64,000 nt of DNA. Source: JAHDCJ01 sp039028895. GTDB taxonomy: Bacteria; Bacteroidota; Bacteroidia; Chitinophagales; Saprospiraceae. Shown piece by piece: positions 15,326 through 23,990 of this stretch. The stretch covers positions 62,001-126,000 of the forward strand of contig JBCCHF010000010.1 of assembly GCA_039028895.1 (NCBI GenBank), read 5' to 3'. The position numbers were made by a program, and so were the translations under genes. Every line of letters starts with the position of its first letter. Positions within the stretch are counted from its first letter, which is position 1. The notes under the pieces are model-generated. The model searched no databases. It was given only the letters and a program-made list of their open reading frames with translations, and was not told the DNA's origin.

Positions 15326-17702
15326 CATTTGCATTGTCATCAAATATTGAGGCAGTGTATTTATTGTAAAGAAATGAAATGACTAAAAGCAAGAGACCCA
15401 AAGAGACCATCACTATGGTTTTCGGAATGGTGTCCATGTTAGCCATATCGTAAAAGAAGAGCTTCAACAACGTTATGGTCAAAAGGACAATTGCGCCGAT
15501 TCTGACATGCTTTTTGCGCTTCCATATACCAATGCCGATCAACATCAAGGCGTAAATCCCCCAAAGGATACTTAGTCCGAATGCATTTGTCTTTTCGACT
15601 CCACTCATATCCAGCCAATGAATTAGCTCGCTACTTGCCAGGGTCAGTAATGCGACATGCATGATGATGTCTTTCGCCACTGTTAACTGTTTCCAGTCTC
15701 CTCCTCTTTTTATCGCTACATGGTTAATAGCTATCAGAACAAGAGCGATTGAGATTGACGCATATCTAATCAGAATGTGGTATATCGTACGCGGATAATA
15801 CTCGGCCAGACTGTTATTCAGATAACTTCTCCTTAGATCAACGATAGACTCAAGGCCAAAAAACAAGAAATAAGTCAAACTCAGAACACTTCCGAGCATC
15901 AATAAAATACCCAAAGTCTTATGCCTGAAAAAACGGCTATTCAAAATCGTCAGGATCACAATAAAGATCATCGTATAGTTAATCACCCAAATTGTCTTAA
16001 AGTCAAGCATATTGGGATCATACTGTATGACAGGATAGCCGGAAGGGGTATCTGTTAATTCGATTTTAGTCGCGGCATATGCCTGAATCCATGCGTTTTC
16101 GATTTCAACCTCAAATGCGAAATATACCAGCGTTATCAAAATTCCCGGAATAGCGAAATACATTTCAGGTGATAATAACGGTTTGCGGGGCTCAAGGTCA
16201 TCGACTTTCCTGAAATGGATGTAATTGATGAATGCAAACGCAGCGATCACTAAGACCGAAGACAGAAAATGTATATTCATGATGGGCGTAAACCCCGTTT
16301 CAGGATCATGAATTGAAAAGCTAACCAGCGAAGACTGATAGTCAACAGACCAATCCTGGAATATGCTCCCCACTGCCAATAACATGAGTGGATAAGAGAT
16401 ATATTCATAAACCGGAATATCTTTCGATCTGCCCAACCAGAACAATAAGGCAGCCTCAGCAGCCCAAACCAAGGTTACCCAATTACCGTCCAATTGAACA
16501 GGAATGGCAATCGTAAGGAATACCAAAACCAATACCGTCACAAAATAGAACAGGCGCCGATCAGCTAGTTTGGAGCGATATATCCCAGCCGCTACAACAA
16601 AGTGGATCAGAGCATTGGCAACCGTAAACAGACCAAGGAAATCTTCACCGCCATTCAAAGAGTCGAGCAGGAAGTATCCATAGCCGTAGAAGATAAATGA
16701 ATTGACCAGTATAAAGATGATATCCCAGATGACAAATTTCTCCTTCTTTACCAACTTATAGGCCAGGGCTGTCATGTAAAAGATCATAAAGAAAACGGCA
16801 GCAAATGCCATAAATGAAATAAAGGTCTTGTTCCCGACTCCTGGGAATGACTCGGCCGCATAGAGTCCTGCATAAATCAGCCAGGTAATAACAAAAGCAG
16901 AATAGTAAATGACTTTCCAGTATTTACGGAAAGCCAAAACGAGAATCCCTGTATTGATAATCGCCATATAGGCAAACAGGAAGACGTAATCATCAGAATC
17001 TTCTCCAAGCAGAAAGGGTACAGTATAAGCCCCTATTAAACCTAATAAAGCAATGACCTGTCGATCGTAATTCAGGGCCGCCACCACTGCAGCAATGGTA
17101 AAAAAGACCATTAACGAGAAGGCACCTATCGCTGGAATGAGGTCATAAAAACTATAGGCAGCAAAGGTGATAAAATACATGATCGCCAAAGCACCACCCA
17201 ATAGGACAGAACTGAAATTCGTGTACTTTTCCTTGAGCCTGATCGCAAATCCCAGTAGTCCCAGTCCCAGTCCATAACCAAGAACAATACGCATGATCGG
17301 GCTGATCATTTCATTGTCGATGGCGTACTTCACCCCAATACCCGCTCCAATGATGGTTATCAGGATACCGATTTTGTTGATCAGGTTTTCACCAACAAAT
17401 TTCTCGAGGTCAGATTTGGTTTTCGGTTTTTTGGGTTTTGGTTCTTCAACTGGTTTTTCGGCTTTCGCTAAAACGGGTTGTTCGACATTGGTCGGTTGGT
17501 CTTTGACCTTTTCAACATCAGGTCCTTTCTGCTCGACAACAGGCTTTTCTTCGGATGTTTCTACACCTTTTTGGTTTTCAGCTTTTAGTTTGATCACCTC
17601 ATGACGGAGTGCATGAATCTCCTTTTCATAGGTAATCTGTTTTTCTAACAGGAGCTCAAGTTGCTTCAGCAGGGCGTCCAGTTTTTTGGGGTTATCAGCC
17701 AT
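15315..17702 (-). CDS. DUF2339 multispanning membrane protein
   Basis: A 795-residue protein. Residues 1-50 form a coiled coil (LDALLKQLELLLEKQITYEKEI). About 60 charged Pro/Lys/Glu-rich residues follow, then the family signature DLEKFVGENLINKIGILITIIGAG near 99-122 and about 20 or more transmembrane helices to the end. DUF2339 proteins are predicted inner-membrane proteins of unknown activity, paired with DUF3999. It is the first gene of a three-gene operon (DUF2339, DUF3999, YcxB). A 12-bp perfect inverted repeat stands 22 bases upstream of the start. Confidence 0.85.
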   Translation of the reverse strand: MADNPKKLDALLKQLELLLEKQITYEKEIHALRHEVIKLKAENQKGVETSEEKPVVEQKGPDVEKVKDQPTNVEQPVLAKAEKPVEEPKPKKPKTKSDLEKFVGENLINKIGILITIIGAGIGVKYAIDNEMISPIMRIVLGYGLGLGLLGFAIRLKEKYTNFSSVLLGGALAIMYFITFAAYSFYDLIPAIGAFSLMVFFTIAAVVAALNYDRQVIALLGLIGAYTVPFLLGEDSDDYVFLFAYMAIINTGILVLAFRKYWKVIYYSAFVITWLIYAGLYAAESFPGVGNKTFISFMAFAAVFFMIFYMTALAYKLVKKEKFVIWDIIFILVNSFIFYGYGYFLLDSLNGGEDFLGLFTVANALIHFVVAAGIYRSKLADRRLFYFVTVLVLVFLTIAIPVQLDGNWVTLVWAAEAALLFWLGRSKDIPVYEYISYPLMLLAVGSIFQDWSVDYQSSLVSFSIHDPETGFTPIMNIHFLSSVLVIAAFAFINYIHFRKVDDLEPRKPLLSPEMYFAIPGILITLVYFAFEVEIENAWIQAYAATKIELTDTPSGYPVIQYDPNMLDFKTIWVINYTMIFIVILTILNSRFFRHKTLGILLMLGSVLSLTYFLFFGLESIVDLRRSYLNNSLAEYYPRTIYHILIRYASISIALVLIAINHVAIKRGGDWKQLTVAKDIIMHVALLTLASSELIHWLDMSGVEKTNAFGLSILWGIYALMLIGIGIWKRKKHVRIGAIVLLTITLLKLFFYDMANMDTIPKTIVMVSLGLLLLVISFLYNKYTASIFDDNANDEK

Positions 17703-17723
17703 TGGGTATTCGATTTTGGATTT

Positions 17724-17772
17724 AGAGTTTGTTCTGGTTTTATCCTTTGGTGCTGGATTGAGAACAAACTCT
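17724..17772. promoter_or_regulatory. 12-bp perfect inverted repeat ahead of DUF2339
   Basis: AGAGTTTGTTCT at 17724-17735 pairs perfectly with AGAACAAACTCT at 17761-17772. The 25-base loop itself holds ATCC...GGAT. On the minus strand it lies in the leader of the DUF2339 operon, downstream of the DAHP synthase gene. It could be a leader stem-loop, an operator, or a terminator for the upstream unit, but no U tract follows on either strand. Confidence 0.5.
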
Positions 17773-17808
17773 TACCGAAAATACAAATTAATTCTTACCC
17801 TCCTTTTT

Positions 17809-17824
17809 TACTCGTAAGCGAGTA
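17809..17824 (-). other. short hairpin after the DAHP synthase stop codon
   Basis: TACTCG-TAAG-CGAGTA, a 6-bp stem with tetraloop, begins 3 bases after the stop at 17828. On the transcribed strand it is followed by an A run, not U, so it is not a canonical intrinsic terminator. It may protect the 3' end. Confidence 0.3.
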
Positions 17825-17827
17825 TAG

Positions 17828-18832
17828 TCAATCCAAAACTGCCTTCAGTGCCCGTATCTTTTTCATCATTTCTTCAAACTGGATAAAGTCGAGGGTTTGC
17901 TGCCCATCGGTAGCGGCTTTTTCCGGTTTTTCATGAATCTCCACGATCAGGCCATCTGCTCCTGCTGCTACGCCTGCCAGCGCCATCGGAACGACATGTT
18001 TTCTCAATCCTATTCCATGTGATGGATCAACAATGACTGGTAGGTGCGACTTTTCTTTTAGAATCGGAACGGCATTCAAATCGAAGGTATTTCGGTAGGC
18101 TGTTTCGAAGGTTCTGATACCGCGCTCACACAGGAGGATTTTCTCGTTGCCGTTTTTGAAAACGTATTCTGCTGAGTACAATAATTCATCAATGCTACCG
18201 CTGATGCCGCGCTTGATCATTACGGGTTTATCGACTTTGCCAAGTTCATCCAGGAGGTTAAAGTTTTGAGAATTTCGGGCGCCTACCTGGTAGATATCCA
18301 CATAATCGAACATGTCTTCTATCTGGGAAGGCTGCATGACTTCGGTAATGATCTTGATGCCGTTGGCTCTGCAAATCCGGTGGAATGTTTTGAGCCCTTC
18401 TAAGCCGAGACCCCTAAAACTGTATGGGCTAGTTCTTGGCTTGTAGACGCCTCCACGCATGATCCGCACACCTTGCTGGACCAGTTTGGCTACGACTTTT
18501 TCAATCTGTTCTTCGCTTTCGATGCTGCATGGCCCTGCCATAACGGTAATGCCAATGCCGCCTATCGCGATATCGTCTCCGATGTCGACTTTGGTCCGGC
18601 CGACCTTCCACTTCTTACTGACTAATTTGTGGTTACCCGAAACGCGGTGGAGGTCTTTTACGCCTTCAAGGCCGCCTATTTTTCTAATGTCGAACTCTGA
18701 TTTGGTAATGCAGATCAGGTAATCAGCTACCTGGGTTTTTACGGGGTGGGATTGGATTTTTAAGGATTCCAATTCAGAGAGGAGATGGTTTTTCTGGTTG
18801 TCGGTTATCGAGTTATTGAGTTGGATTATCAT
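17828..18832 (-). CDS. aroF: 3-deoxy-7-phosphoheptulonate synthase (DAHP synthase, type I beta)
   Basis: First enzyme of the shikimate pathway: condenses phosphoenolpyruvate and erythrose 4-phosphate to DAHP. 334 residues. An N-terminal ferredoxin-like regulatory domain (1-90) is followed by the TIM barrel. Visible motifs are VMAGPCSIES, KPRTSPYSFRGLG, RNSQNFNLLDELG and VIVDPSHGIG, as in Bacillus/Thermotoga-type enzymes without fused chorismate mutase. It lies 117 bases after trpA in the same direction, so it may be read from the trp transcript and feed chorismate to it. A dispersed repeat fills the gap. The symbol follows common annotation; aroA or aroG is also used. Confidence 0.92.
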   Translation of the reverse strand: MIIQLNNSITDNQKNHLLSELESLKIQSHPVKTQVADYLICITKSEFDIRKIGGLEGVKDLHRVSGNHKLVSKKWKVGRTKVDIGDDIAIGGIGITVMAGPCSIESEEQIEKVVAKLVQQGVRIMRGGVYKPRTSPYSFRGLGLEGLKTFHRICRANGIKIITEVMQPSQIEDMFDYVDIYQVGARNSQNFNLLDELGKVDKPVMIKRGISGSIDELLYSAEYVFKNGNEKILLCERGIRTFETAYRNTFDLNAVPILKEKSHLPVIVDPSHGIGLRKHVVPMALAGVAAGADGLIVEIHEKPEKAATDGQQTLDFIQFEEMMKKIRALKAVLD

Positions 18833-18848
18833 GATGTTTGATTTTAGA

Positions 18849-18945
18849 TTTTTTCAACGCGGAGGCGCGAGGAGTCGCTTAAAAACACATAGTTTTTTCT
18901 TTGTGGTGAAATCGTTTTTCTTTTTCACGCAAAGGGCGCAATTAT
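18849..18945. repeat. dispersed GCAAAG / GCGCAGAG repeat, copy 4
   Basis: AACGCGGAGGCGCGAGGAGTCGC, CTTTGTGGTGAAATCG and TTTTTCACGCAAAGGGCGCAAT fill the gap between trpA and the DAHP synthase gene. Same family as the other copies. Confidence 0.55.
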
Positions 18946-18949
18946 TTTT

Positions 18950-19747
18950 TTAAAGTGGTTCGCTTAATGATTTTATATAGTTGATGAATGATTTTGTGGC
19001 AGAGGCTATATCTGTTTTCCCTTGTAAGTGTTTGATGAAGGCGCTGCCTATTATACCGCCGTTGGTATGTTCGTAAACGAGGTTTAAGTCTTCTGGTTTT
19101 GAGATATTGAAGCCTACTAAAATTGGATGCTTTATCGGAAGGGATTTTAGTCCTTCTAAATATGCATTGGCTGAGCCAAGGCCAGTTGTTTTGCCGGTTG
19201 TGCTTGAACTGCTGACTGCATAAATGAAAGTACTGCTCAGGGCATCAATCTTCTTTATTCTTTCAATGGAGGTTTGTGGTGTAATCAGGAAGATCATGCT
19301 TAAACCATATTGCTCAAACAGGTTTTTATAGCCCAATTCATACAATTCGATTGGGAGATCGGGTAAGATGACCCCGCTGACGCCTACCTCCTGACAACGC
19401 TGGCAAAATCTTTCCAGTCCAAATTGTAAAACTGAATTAAAATAACCCATCATGATCTTTGGTATGGCTTTTTCAGCCTGTTCGAGTTGTGCAAAAATCA
19501 ATTCGAGGGTAATCCCATTTTCAAGAGCGATGCCATTGCTTTTCTGGATAGTTGGTCCATCAGCAAGTGGGTCAGAGAAAGGGATACCGATTTCAACCAT
19601 GTCTGCTCCGGCTTCGTGTAACGCCCTGATTATTGTCGGGAGGTCATTAAGCTTTGGATATCCCGCTGTACAATAAATATTCAGTAGATTTTGCTTTTTC
19701 CGACTTAGTTTTTCCGGTAAAGTCATATGATTCGAAATGCTTATCAT
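18950..19747 (-). CDS. trpA: tryptophan synthase alpha subunit
   Basis: Cleaves indole-3-glycerol phosphate to indole and glyceraldehyde 3-phosphate; indole passes to TrpB. 265 residues, normal for the family. TIM-barrel signatures are ADMVEIGIPFSDPLADGPTIQ (catalytic Glu), then GVILPDLPIELY (catalytic Asp), the VSSSSTTGKTTG loop and VGFNISKPEDL. The ATG at 19747 overlaps the trpB stop in an ATGA arrangement. An internal ATG seven codons later is possible. Last gene of the trp block before the repeat. Confidence 0.96.
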   Translation of the reverse strand: MISISNHMTLPEKLSRKKQNLLNIYCTAGYPKLNDLPTIIRALHEAGADMVEIGIPFSDPLADGPTIQKSNGIALENGITLELIFAQLEQAEKAIPKIMMGYFNSVLQFGLERFCQRCQEVGVSGVILPDLPIELYELGYKNLFEQYGLSMIFLITPQTSIERIKKIDALSSTFIYAVSSSSTTGKTTGLGSANAYLEGLKSLPIKHPILVGFNISKPEDLNLVYEHTNGGIIGSAFIKHLQGKTDIASATKSFINYIKSLSEPL

Positions 19748-20919
19748 GGTGATTCAATTAATTGGAGGTGGTCGATATAAGTCGCCATATCCTTATCGCC
19801 TCTTCCACTGAGGTTGACGACCACACGATCAGAAGGCGTGAAGTTCATTTTCTCAAGATAGGCGAAGGCGTGAGCTGATTCCAAAGCAGGAATAATACCT
19901 TCAAGCCGCGTCAACCTTACTGCCGCTTCTAATGCTTCCTGATCGGTGGCCCCCACGTAATTCACTCTTCCTGTATCATGCAAATGTGCATGTAAAGGAC
20001 CGATTCCCGGGTAGTCGAGGCCAGCGGAAATGCTATGTGGTTCAACGACCTGACCATCAGTCGTTTGCATCAGGTAGCTCATACTGGCGTGTAGAACGCC
20101 TTTACTTCCAAGAGCAATTGTGGCTGCCGTTTTATTGGTATTGACACCATGACCTTGTGCCTCTACCCCAAACAAAGCAACATCATCTTCCAGGAAATGG
20201 TAGAATGCCCCAATGGCATTACTACCACCTCCGACACAAGCTATAACGTGGGTTGGCAAGCCAACGAGTTGTGATTTGATCTCTTTCGAAATGATGGCCT
20301 GTAGTCTTGCCACCAGGTCTGGATAGGGGTGTGGCCCTACAACAGAACCAATGATGTAGTGGGTATTGACGGGATCGTTTATCCAATCTCTGATTGCTTC
20401 GTTTGTGGCGTCTTTGAGGGTTTTGCTGCCACTATGTACCGCTCTGACTTCTGCACCCAGCATGCGCATTCTGGCAACGTTGGGTTGTTGTCGCTCGATG
20501 TCTTTAGCGCCCATGTATACTACACATTCGAGGCCTTTGAGGGCGCAGGCGGTTGCAGTTGCAACCCCATGTTGTCCGGCCCCGGTTTCTGCGATAATTC
20601 TTTTTTTACCTAATTTCTGTGCCATCAGTACCTGTCCCAATGTGTTATTGACTTTATGGGCGCCAGTATGGCAGAGGTCTTCGCGTTTGAGATAGATCGA
20701 AGCCTGGTATTTTTCGCTAAGCCTTTCGGCCAAATACAAAGGTGTTGGGCGACCAACATAGTCTTTTAGCAAAAGCTCTAACTCAGTTTGAAACTCTGGG
20801 TCTTCGAGCAGTTCGACATAGCCCATTTTTAGTTCTTCGATATTCGGATGAAGCATTTCAGGAATGAATGCCCCTCCGAATTCTCCGAAAAACCCGTTTG
20901 TGTCTGGATTGTATTTCAT
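19744..20919 (-). CDS. trpB: tryptophan synthase beta subunit
   Basis: PLP enzyme that joins indole and serine to make tryptophan, in the alpha2-beta2 complex. 391 residues. The Schiff-base lysine is in REDLCHTGAHKVNNTLGQ. The phosphate loop CVGGGSNAIGAF and the C-terminal VVNLSGRGDKDM are intact. This is the standard TrpB1 type that works with TrpA. It starts 8 bases after trpF and overlaps trpA by 4 bases. Confidence 0.97.
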   Translation of the reverse strand: MKYNPDTNGFFGEFGGAFIPEMLHPNIEELKMGYVELLEDPEFQTELELLLKDYVGRPTPLYLAERLSEKYQASIYLKREDLCHTGAHKVNNTLGQVLMAQKLGKKRIIAETGAGQHGVATATACALKGLECVVYMGAKDIERQQPNVARMRMLGAEVRAVHSGSKTLKDATNEAIRDWINDPVNTHYIIGSVVGPHPYPDLVARLQAIISKEIKSQLVGLPTHVIACVGGGSNAIGAFYHFLEDDVALFGVEAQGHGVNTNKTAATIALGSKGVLHASMSYLMQTTDGQVVEPHSISAGLDYPGIGPLHAHLHDTGRVNYVGATDQEALEAAVRLTRLEGIIPALESAHAFAYLEKMNFTPSDRVVVNLSGRGDKDMATYIDHLQLIESP

Positions 20920-20927
20920 GATCTCTT

Positions 20928-21551
20928 TTATGCTTTATTGGCATTCATCAATGCCTTTACTTTTTCAATATCTTTCAGGCCGGGCTCCAGTTCTAACTTG
21001 CTGTTGGCGTCGATTCCGGTCAGTTGAGGAATGTCTATTGCTTTTATTGCAGAAAGGTCTGATGGTTTGAGTCCTCCGCTTAGCAGGAATGGTACATCAT
21101 AGGTGTAGCCTTCAAGTACCGACCAGTCGAAATGACGGCCTGAACCGCCGTAATTTTTGGTTTTGGTATCAAAAAGGAAATAGTCTGTTATTTGTAAAAA
21201 CGGCTCAACTTCTTTCAGATTAAACCCCGGGCCTCCATGAAAAACTTTGACCACTTTGATCCCTGCTTCTCTAATTGACTGACAATAGGACACCTCTTCT
21301 CCACCATGTAGTTGGACAAAATCGAGTTTGCAGGAACGAACCGTTTCGATTACATTTTCTATACTCGATTTGACAAATACGCCAACTTTCTGGATCTCTG
21401 GATCTAAATCGCGTGTTGCAAATTTGACTGTCGATGCATTCACATACCGGGGTGATTTTTCATAAAAAATGAAGCCCATCATGTCAGGTTTCAAGGTTCC
21501 AACTTGTTTAATATTTTCCGGATATTTCATGCCGCAAATCTTGATCTTCAT
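20928..21551 (-). CDS. trpF: phosphoribosylanthranilate isomerase
   Basis: Third step of the tryptophan branch, an Amadori rearrangement to CdRP. 207 residues. Landmarks are MKIKICGMKYPENI (catalytic Cys), FIFYEKSPRYV, LDFVQLHGGEE and the C-terminal LSGGLKPSDL and GIDANSKLELEPGLKD phosphate-binding and catalytic Asp regions. It is a separate gene, not fused to trpC. The start overlaps the trpC stop by 4 bases. Confidence 0.96.
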   Translation of the reverse strand: MKIKICGMKYPENIKQVGTLKPDMMGFIFYEKSPRYVNASTVKFATRDLDPEIQKVGVFVKSSIENVIETVRSCKLDFVQLHGGEEVSYCQSIREAGIKVVKVFHGGPGFNLKEVEPFLQITDYFLFDTKTKNYGGSGRHFDWSVLEGYTYDVPFLLSGGLKPSDLSAIKAIDIPQLTGIDANSKLELEPGLKDIEKVKALMNANKA

Positions 21552-22345
21552 GATAATAGCGTTTGAACATCTTTAATCAATTTTGCGCAAGCATCTTCCG
21601 GCTGAGCATGTTTCATGAAGTAACCACCAATCAGGAATCCATCGAACCCGTTTTGTTTCAGAATGACGATACTACCTGGCGTGGAAATGCCGGATTCACT
21701 AATTCGCACAAATTCTTTTGGGATGGATTCCTCTAACGCCAGACTGGTTTCGATGGAGGTTGTAAAGTCGTGGAGGTTGCGATTATTGACACCAACGATG
21801 TCTACAAACTCATTAACGTGTGTCTCGATTTCTTCCGCATTATGGACTTCGAGTAAAACTTCGAGTCCCAGTTTTTTGGCGAGTTTGGCGAGTGCTTCAC
21901 ACTGTTCAACAGGCAATGCAGCGGCTATTAACAAAATGCAATCTGCACCAATACTTTTTGCCTCTATCACCTGGTACTCGTCAACGATAAAATCCTTCCT
22001 GAGTATCGGGCAATAATTGAATTGGCGGGCTGTTTTGACATCATTATTACTGCCTTTAAAGAATTGTGTGTCAGACAAAACGGATAGTGCCGATGCGCCG
22101 GCCTGCATGTAGCCAATGCTTAATTGTTCGACATCGATGTATTCATTGATGATCCCTTCGCTAGGGGAGGCGCGTTTTATTTCGGCAATCACACCCAGCT
22201 TATCTTCTCGTTTGAGGTATTGGCTTAGCGATATTACTGGCGTTTCGAAGTAGATACTTTGTTCGAGTAGCTTGGTTGGCTTTAGCTGTCGGTTGTTTTC
22301 TACAGCTTTGGTTTTGTGTTTTATGATTTCGTCTAGTATGCTCAT
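21548..22345 (-). CDS. trpC: indole-3-glycerol phosphate synthase
   Basis: Converts CdRP to indole-3-glycerol phosphate. 265 residues. Signatures are VIAEIKRASPSEG (catalytic Lys), LRKDFIVDEYQV, IGVNNRNLHDF (VGVNNRNL) and VRISESGIST. It starts 89 bases after trpD; the gap carries a dispersed repeat, yet the genes on both sides are clearly one operon. Confidence 0.96.
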   Translation of the reverse strand: MSILDEIIKHKTKAVENNRQLKPTKLLEQSIYFETPVISLSQYLKREDKLGVIAEIKRASPSEGIINEYIDVEQLSIGYMQAGASALSVLSDTQFFKGSNNDVKTARQFNYCPILRKDFIVDEYQVIEAKSIGADCILLIAAALPVEQCEALAKLAKKLGLEVLLEVHNAEEIETHVNEFVDIVGVNNRNLHDFTTSIETSLALEESIPKEFVRISESGISTPGSIVILKQNGFDGFLIGGYFMKHAQPEDACAKLIKDVQTLLS

Positions 22346-22352
22346 GGTTTTT

Positions 22353-22436
22353 TGACTTTTTTGTTTACACAGAGGCTCGGAGAGTCACTGAGGTACGCGG
22401 AGTTTTTTTATTCACGCAAAGGGCGCAGAGATTTTT
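22353..22436. repeat. dispersed GCAAAG / CGGAG repeat inside the trp operon, copy 5
   Basis: TTTACACAGAGGCTCGGAGAG, CACTGAGGTACGCGGAG and TTCACGCAAAGGGCGCAGAG lie between trpD and trpC. This shows that the repeat family is tolerated within a transcription unit, so it is probably not a strong terminator. Confidence 0.55.
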
Positions 22437-23424
22437 ATAAGTTGAGTAGGGTTTTTAGTACGTTTTTGGCTTTGCCGGATTCGAGTGATTCTTTGGCCAT
22501 GGCGATGCAATCTTCTATTGACTTTTCGGGGTAGGCGCAGTTGATGGCCATTCCGCTGTTTACGCAGACTACGGCGTTTTGAGCTTCCGTCCCTTTCCCG
22601 TCAAGGATGTTTTTGAAAATGGTAACTGCTTCTTCTACATTCTGGCCGCCGTGGATCGATGCTTGTGTGAGTCGATGCTGGGATAGGTCTTCTGGTTTCA
22701 TTAAGCGCTCTGCAACCGGGCTGAGTACCTTGACATCTGAAGTCAGACTAATCTCATCATAGCCGTCAAGCGAATGCACGATGCGATATTCGATATCCGT
22801 GTTTTGGTAGAGATACTGGTAGAAGCGCAATAGTTCCAGTGAAAACACGCCAACCAATTGGTTTTTCGGGAAAGCCGGATTGACCATCGGTCCCAGCATA
22901 TTGAAAAAGGTCGCAATGCCCATGCTTCGCCTGACCGGAGCCACCGCTTTCATAGCCGGGTGAAATAAAGGGGCGTGCAAAAAGCAAATGCCTGCGTTGT
23001 CAATCTGGCGTTTGAGACGATCCTGGTTGTTGGTAAACTGGTAACCAAGAGTCTCCATAACATTAGATGATCCGCACGACGAACTGACCGCATAATTGCC
23101 GTGCTTGGCAACTTTCACACCAGCGCCTGCGGTGACAAATGATGCCAAGGTGCTAATGTTGAAGGTGTCTTTACCGTCACCGCCCGTACCACAAAGGTCG
23201 ATTGGCTCAAACTCATCAAGTTCGATGCGGATGCAGAGTTCGCGCAAGGCATCGCGAAAACCTCCCAGTTCCTCCACAGTAATTCCACGCACGCGGAAAA
23301 TGGTTAGAAAAGCTGCCACCTGGCAAGGCTCAAATTGATCTTCGGAGATAGCTACCAGTATGGATCTTGCCTGTTCTTTCGACAGGGTTTTATGTTCGAA
23401 AAGATATTCAAGTGTCTTTTTCAT
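22435..23424 (-). CDS. trpD: anthranilate phosphoribosyltransferase
   Basis: Transfers phosphoribosyl from PRPP to anthranilate. 329 residues. Motifs are IDLCGTGGDGKDTFNIST (GTGGD, PRPP site), AKHGNYAVSSSCGSSNVMETLG (KHGN), and LGPMVNPAFPKNQLVGV. It starts 2 bases after trpG, so the glutamine amidotransferase is separate rather than fused. Confidence 0.97.
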   Translation of the reverse strand: MKKTLEYLFEHKTLSKEQARSILVAISEDQFEPCQVAAFLTIFRVRGITVEELGGFRDALRELCIRIELDEFEPIDLCGTGGDGKDTFNISTLASFVTAGAGVKVAKHGNYAVSSSCGSSNVMETLGYQFTNNQDRLKRQIDNAGICFLHAPLFHPAMKAVAPVRRSMGIATFFNMLGPMVNPAFPKNQLVGVFSLELLRFYQYLYQNTDIEYRIVHSLDGYDEISLTSDVKVLSPVAERLMKPEDLSQHRLTQASIHGGQNVEEAVTIFKNILDGKGTEAQNAVVCVNSGMAINCAYPEKSIEDCIAMAKESLESGKAKNVLKTLLNL

Positions 23425-23426
23425 AT

Positions 23427-23990
23427 TCAGCAGTTAAGGAAGTTTTCAATCATTGTTTTACCATGCGTGGTCATGATACTTTCAGGGTGAAATTGCAAGC
23501 CAAAAAGCTTGTGGGCTTTATGGGAAAAAGCCATGATGTCACCGACTTCATCTTCGGCTGTTACGTTTATTACATCCGGTAGATCCTGTTTATCTACTTT
23601 CCAGGAATGGTAACGGCCGGCCTCGAAAGTTTCGGGAAGGCCATTGAAAATGACATCTGTATCGGTCGTTATGATCTTGGTTTTGATGCCGTGATAAACT
23701 TTGGGCATATTGACCAAACGGCCACCGAAATGCTCTGCTATGGCCTGATGTCCGAGGCAAATGCCTAACATGGGTTTTGTCTTTACATACCGTCCGATAA
23801 TCTCCGGCATATTTCCTGCTTCAGAAGGAATCCCAGGACCAGGCGAGAAGATGATCTTGTCAAATTTATCGACAGCCTCAATCTCAATTTTATCATTCCT
23901 ATGCACTTCATGATCAATACCGATCTCTCTGAGAATATGGACCAGGTTGTACGTGAAGCTGTCGTAGTTATCTATCACCAGGACTTTCAT
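23427..23990 (-). CDS. trpG: anthranilate synthase component II (glutamine amidotransferase)
   Basis: Supplies ammonia from glutamine to TrpE. 187 residues, class I amidotransferase. Motifs are VIDNYDSFTYNL, FSPGPGIPSEAG, the nucleophile loop MLGICLGHQAI with Cys, and FGLQFHPESIMT with the catalytic His/Glu. The gene overlaps trpE by 4 bases (ATGA). In some species this subunit also serves folate synthesis as PabA. Confidence 0.95.
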   Translation of the reverse strand: MKVLVIDNYDSFTYNLVHILREIGIDHEVHRNDKIEIEAVDKFDKIIFSPGPGIPSEAGNMPEIIGRYVKTKPMLGICLGHQAIAEHFGGRLVNMPKVYHGIKTKIITTDTDVIFNGLPETFEAGRYHSWKVDKQDLPDVINVTAEDEVGDIMAFSHKAHKLFGLQFHPESIMTTHGKTMIENFLNC

